Assembly: GCF_000426225.1 (NCBI RefSeq)
Contig: NZ_AUEY01000012.1
Location: 1-64,000, forward strand
Direction: 5' to 3'
Source of the DNA: Desulforegula conservatrix Mb1Pa
GTDB taxonomy: Bacteria > Desulfobacterota > Desulfobacteria > Desulfobacterales > Desulforegulaceae
DNA length: 64,000 nt
In this document: positions 60,584 through 64,000 of the stretch, piece after piece
Position numbering within the stretch: position 1 is the stretch's first letter
Layout: each line of letters begins with the position of its first letter
Translations under genes and position numbers: made by a program
Notes under the pieces: model-generated
The model's input: the letters and a program-made list of their open reading frames with translations, nothing else
What the model was told of the DNA's origin: nothing
Database searches by the model: none

Positions 60584-62243
60584 TGCCGCTTTCTTTGTTC
60601 TGTGGCCTTTGAGGATTTGAACCCGTGTTTCTTCCGGATCCAGACTCTGATCTTGGTCTTTGTGGGCGGCCTGATCCTGATGTTCCGCCTCCTTGTCTTG
60701 GTCTCTGTCCCGGTCTTGAGCCTGGTCTTCTATTCTGTTGAGGCCTGTTTTTGGGATATTGTCTGGCCTTTTCTTCAGCTTGAGCCTCTTTAGGGCTTCT
60801 CGGAGGAGGTTCCGGTAGAGTGAGCCAGTCTTCGTCAGGATGCTCAAAAGTCAAGGAGTTCCCAAGCAGTTTTTCAGCTGCCGGGATATAGAATGAGTCA
60901 TCCTCACATGCAAAACTTATGGAGATTCCGGACGCCCCGGCCCTTCCTGTTCTTCCTATTCTGTGTACATAATGTTCCGGGTCCTGGGGGAAATTATAGT
61001 TTATGACATGACTTACGGCATCAACATGAAGGCCACGGGCCGCCACATCGGTCGCAACCAGCACTTTTGCTTTTCCGCTCCTGAAATTCTCCAGACTGTC
61101 GAGTCGTTTTTTCTGAGGTACGTCACCTGAAAGAATCACTGCTTCAAAACCGTATCTTGTCAGTCTGTCGCCTATTGTCTTTGTCTCTATTCTTGTATTC
61201 GCGAATACGATTACCCGTTCAGGATTCTCTCTTGTCAAAATATTGTAGAGCAGGGCGAACTTATCTTCTGATGTGACAATGTAATTTCTCTGGATAATTG
61301 TCGCGGAAGCAACCTGCTCAGGATCTATCTCTATGCTCATGGAATCTGTCATCCACAGGGCCGCAAGACGGGATACTTCAGGCGTGATTGTCGCACTGAA
61401 AAAAAGGGTTTGCCTTTTGCTCTTCGGAGGGGCTGATTTCATTATCTGCCTCATGTCAGGCATGAATCCCATATCAAGCATTCTGTCCGCTTCATCAATG
61501 ACAATTATTTCTGTCTTGTAAAGTTTTATGAGTCCCTGATCTATGAAATCCAGAAGCCTGCCTGGAGTTGCAATAAGAACATCCACAACTTTTTCAGCCA
61601 GTCTTCGTTTCTGTGCCTCATAAGCCATGCCGCCAAAAACGCTCATGACTGTAACGCGGGTGTGCTTGCCTATGGCAATTGCGTCTTTTTCAACCTGAAG
61701 AGCCAACTCTCTGGTTGGAGCGAAAATCAGGGCTCTTGGTATTCCGGGGCGTCTCTGCCCGTGGTGCGGTGTTGTAAGGAGTTTTGTAAAGATGCTTATA
61801 AGGAAGGCCGCTGATTTTCCTGTTCCTGTCTGGGCCTGGCCTGTAGCGTCTTTTCCCTGGAGAGTCTGGGGGAGGATTTCTGCCTGAATCTGGGTGCAGT
61901 AATTGAATCCGAGATCCTGTATTCCCCGCATGAGTTTTGCCGGAAGATTGAAGTCGTGGAATCTCGTTTTCCCTTCTGCCTCGGGAACTGCGAAGTTTGA
62001 AACGTCCCACCTCTCTTTTGGAGGCCGATTTTCCTTTTCCCTGAACTCAGTTTGTTCAGCAGGTCGTCTTTCTGTTTTTTTCGATGGTCTTGGGCGCTTG
62101 CCCACAGGCTCTGAAATTTTTTCTTCCCGGGGAGCTTCCTGTATGACTTCAGGACTTGCTTCGGGCCTAACATCATCCGCGTTCTTTTTTTTTCTTTTAA
62201 AAGGATTTCTCAAAAATTTCAGAAAACTGATCAATTTATTCAC
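60576..62243 (-). CDS. DEAD-box RNA helicase (RhlB/RhlE-like)
   Basis: The product is 555 residues. A basic, low-complexity N-terminal extension (1-90) precedes the core: Q motif (FHDFNLPAKLMRGIQDLGF, CTQIQAEILP), Walker A AQTGTGKS (137-144), PTRELALQ, VIDEADRML (DEAD at 250-253), FSAT, VIVFANT, DVAARGLHVD and HRIGRTGRAG. The last 75 residues are rich in Arg, Gly, Gln and Pro, typical of RNA-binding tails. It unwinds RNA using ATP. The CTQIQ and AQTGTGKSAAF wording is closest to RhlB. The broken HAD gene follows in overlap. Confidence 0.95.
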   Translation of the reverse strand: MNKLISFLKFLRNPFKRKKKNADDVRPEASPEVIQEAPREEKISEPVGKRPRPSKKTERRPAEQTEFREKENRPPKERWDVSNFAVPEAEGKTRFHDFNLPAKLMRGIQDLGFNYCTQIQAEILPQTLQGKDATGQAQTGTGKSAAFLISIFTKLLTTPHHGQRRPGIPRALIFAPTRELALQVEKDAIAIGKHTRVTVMSVFGGMAYEAQKRRLAEKVVDVLIATPGRLLDFIDQGLIKLYKTEIIVIDEADRMLDMGFMPDMRQIMKSAPPKSKRQTLFFSATITPEVSRLAALWMTDSMSIEIDPEQVASATIIQRNYIVTSEDKFALLYNILTRENPERVIVFANTRIETKTIGDRLTRYGFEAVILSGDVPQKKRLDSLENFRSGKAKVLVATDVAARGLHVDAVSHVINYNFPQDPEHYVHRIGRTGRAGASGISISFACEDDSFYIPAAEKLLGNSLTFEHPDEDWLTLPEPPPRSPKEAQAEEKARQYPKNRPQQNRRPGSRPGQRPRQGGGTSGSGRPQRPRSESGSGRNTGSNPQRPQNKESGNA

Positions 62244-62413
62244 TACTCCGTGAAATTAATATTGGGTCATTATCAATAATTATATCGTCATGACATGGGT
62301 AAAAAGTAATCTTGACTTTTTATATCGCCGCATGTCAAGTGAAAAGACCACTTGAGAAGCTATTATATTCAAAGGTTTCAGTCTTTTTTACCCGCCATCT
62401 CAATGGAGGCAAA

Positions 62414-64000
62414 ATGCAGGCCCCACCTGATATCAGTTTTTATGCAAAACAGATCGAACATTTGAAAGAGGAACTCGAAGAAACCAGGGGCAGGGAGAAG
62501 ATGCTTCTGTATATTTTTGAAAAATCCCTGTCATCCTCTATTCTCATTGAAGAAGATATGACCATTTCCCTGTCCAATGAAAAAGTTGAGGAGCTTTTCG
62601 GATATAGAAAGAACGAACTCCAGGGAAAGGTCAAATGGCCTATATTTATCCATCAGGATGATGTGGCAAAAATGAAGGCCTACCATCAGCTTAGGAGGGA
62701 GGATCCGTCAACGGCCCCTTCCGAATACGAATGCAGGATGATAGACGGAAACGGAAAGATTCAGGACGTATTTTTGAAGCTGGATATGATTCCTGGCACA
62801 AAAAAGAGTCTTGCCACATTCATTACCGTCACTTCCCGCAAGCAGGCGGAAAAGAGTCTTCTTGAGAGGGAATCCCAGCTAAGCGCAGTAGTCAATAATT
62901 TTGAAGGTTTCATATATACGGTTGATTCCGACTATTCCCTTGAGTTCATGAATGCCAGACTCATAAAAAGAGTGGGGAGGGAAGCGTGTGGCGAGAAATG
63001 CCACTCCGTAATATTTTCAAGGAGCACGCCTTGTCCATGGTGTCCGCTTTTGGCAGTCGCAAATGGAAAAACAGTGAAGCAGGAGATTATAGATCCCATC
63101 GATGGCAGATGGCATGCCTGGGTTTCAACTCCGATAAGTGGCGGAGATCCAGGAACTCTAAAAAAGCAGACACTTATCACGGATATTCATGACAGGAAGC
63201 TTGCCGAGGCCGCACTTCTTGAGAGCAGGGAGAATCTTAAGGTTGAAAACCGGCTTTTAAAATCTTCCATGAAGGACAGGTACAGATTCGGAAGCATCAT
63301 AGGCAGAAGTCCGAAAATGCAGGCTGTTTACGAGCTTATCATCAAGGCCGCGTCTTCCGGGGACAATGTGATCATATACGGAGAATCAGGTACCGGCAAG
63401 GAGCTTGTGGCAAGGGAAATTCATGAGCTTTCGGGTTCGGGGAAGACTCCTTTCGTTCCTGTAAACTGCGGCGCCATACCCGAAAATTTAATGGAAAGCG
63501 AATTTTTTGGGTACAAGAAGGGCGCTTTTTCAGGTGCCATAAAAGACAAGCCCGGATATCTTGATCAGGCGGACGGAGGGGTTATTTTTCTGGACGAGCT
63601 CGGGGAAATACCGCTTGCTATACAGGTTAAATTGTTAAGGGCCATTGACGGAGGAGGGTTTATCCCCATCGGCGGGAGCGAGGTAAAGACTCCTGAATTA
63701 AGGATAATTGCCGCCACAAACAGAGATCTTATTTCTCTTGTAAAAAACGGGACTATGAGGGCGGATTTTTTTTACAGGATACATGTGATTCCTATTCTTC
63801 TTCCTCCCTTAAGGGATAGGAAGGAGGATATTCCTCTCCTCATGGAGCATTTTCTAAAAAGTATTGATTCCACAGTGTCTTTTACAGCAATTGAGCCTTC
63901 TGTCGTAAATACGTTCCAGAGATATTCATGGCCAGGAAACATCAGGGAGATGCAGAACGCGCTCCGAAGATACCTTACCTTGGGTCAGATTGACCTTGAT
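62414..64000 (+). CDS. PAS-containing sigma54-dependent activator (3' end beyond window)
   Basis: It starts at the ATG at 62414 (GGAGG 5 bases upstream), and 529 codons are visible with no stop. An N-terminal coiled coil and PAS domain (about 25-135) is followed by a second PAS (about 150-260) with Cys residues in ACGEKCHSV and TPCPWCPLL, which could bind metal or sense redox. The AAA+ domain starts near 285: GESGTGKE, EFFGYKKGAFSGAI, FLDELGEIPL and YSWPGNIREMQNAL. The sigma54 loop reads GAFSGA, with Ser in place of Thr. There is no receiver domain, so ligand binding to PAS probably controls it. The DNA-binding end is off the window. Confidence 0.9.
   Translation, partial: MQAPPDISFYAKQIEHLKEELEETRGREKMLLYIFEKSLSSSILIEEDMTISLSNEKVEELFGYRKNELQGKVKWPIFIHQDDVAKMKAYHQLRREDPSTAPSEYECRMIDGNGKIQDVFLKLDMIPGTKKSLATFITVTSRKQAEKSLLERESQLSAVVNNFEGFIYTVDSDYSLEFMNARLIKRVGREACGEKCHSVIFSRSTPCPWCPLLAVANGKTVKQEIIDPIDGRWHAWVSTPISGGDPGTLKKQTLITDIHDRKLAEAALLESRENLKVENRLLKSSMKDRYRFGSIIGRSPKMQAVYELIIKAASSGDNVIIYGESGTGKELVAREIHELSGSGKTPFVPVNCGAIPENLMESEFFGYKKGAFSGAIKDKPGYLDQADGGVIFLDELGEIPLAIQVKLLRAIDGGGFIPIGGSEVKTPELRIIAATNRDLISLVKNGTMRADFFYRIHVIPILLPPLRDRKEDIPLLMEHFLKSIDSTVSFTAIEPSVVNTFQRYSWPGNIREMQNALRRYLTLGQIDLD

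Overview
The window looks like a chromosomal segment of an anaerobic deltaproteobacterium of the sulfate-reducer type (Desulfobacterota, Desulfobacteraceae-like). This is an inference from gene content: formate-tetrahydrofolate ligase, an acyl-CoA dehydrogenase with its own ETF pair, a FadH-type dienoyl-CoA reductase, a corrinoid protein with a UROD-type methyltransferase and DUF1638, a KamA-family enzyme, and a very large number of PAS/hybrid histidine kinases. No rRNA, tRNA, CRISPR array or intact transposase gene was seen.

Layout. 1-2.5 kb: a possible group II intron remnant, a small exported protein, a decayed stretch, a methyltransferase and an HD hydrolase. 2.7-9.7 kb: an unusual zinc-motif SDR protein, a YajD-type HNH nuclease, fhs and a PAS hybrid kinase. 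9.9-14.6 kb: a two-component system (membrane kinase plus NtrC-type sigma54 activator) next to a three-gene operon of exported proteins. That operon has a sigma54 promoter and a palindromic upstream site, so the pair probably controls it. 15.1-21.4 kb: a MarR regulator, acyl-CoA dehydrogenase-etfB-etfA and a FadH-type reductase. Three promoters in this block carry the same palindrome in the same register over the -10, which points to one small MarR regulon for acyl-CoA oxidation. 21.7-36.5 kb: a chemosensory cluster (CheR-TPR, double CheW, CHASE3-MCP, CheA-REC, CheB, two receiver-containing kinases, an HD-GYP response regulator and a second MCP). It resembles Wsp systems but has a c-di-GMP hydrolase-type output instead of a GGDEF protein.

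36.9-46.7 kb: alkaline phosphatase, PlsC-type acyltransferase, KamA-family radical SAM enzyme, an orphan PotD-type binding protein and a 1489-residue CheB-CheR-PAS-kinase-receiver protein. 47.5-51.9 kb: a tight four-gene operon of corrinoid protein, UROD-like protein lacking the usual zinc cysteines, DUF1638 and a GAF/PAS hybrid kinase, possibly a corrinoid-linked sensor. 52.6-57.9 kb: DUF169, an auxiliary lipoprotein and an Mla/MCE lipid transporter (STAS-MlaE, MlaF, MlaD), with repeat elements lodged between mlaD and the lipoprotein gene. 58-64 kb: SGNH hydrolase, phosphodiesterase, a small orphan gene, a HAD gene broken by one in-frame TGA, a DEAD-box helicase and a truncated sigma54 activator.

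A striking property of the window is its load of short non-coding dispersed elements (about 100-340 bp). At least five families are visible. Most have imperfect terminal inverted repeats, and they lie in both orientations and only between genes. They look like MITEs or palindromic REP-type elements whose mobilising transposase is not in the window.
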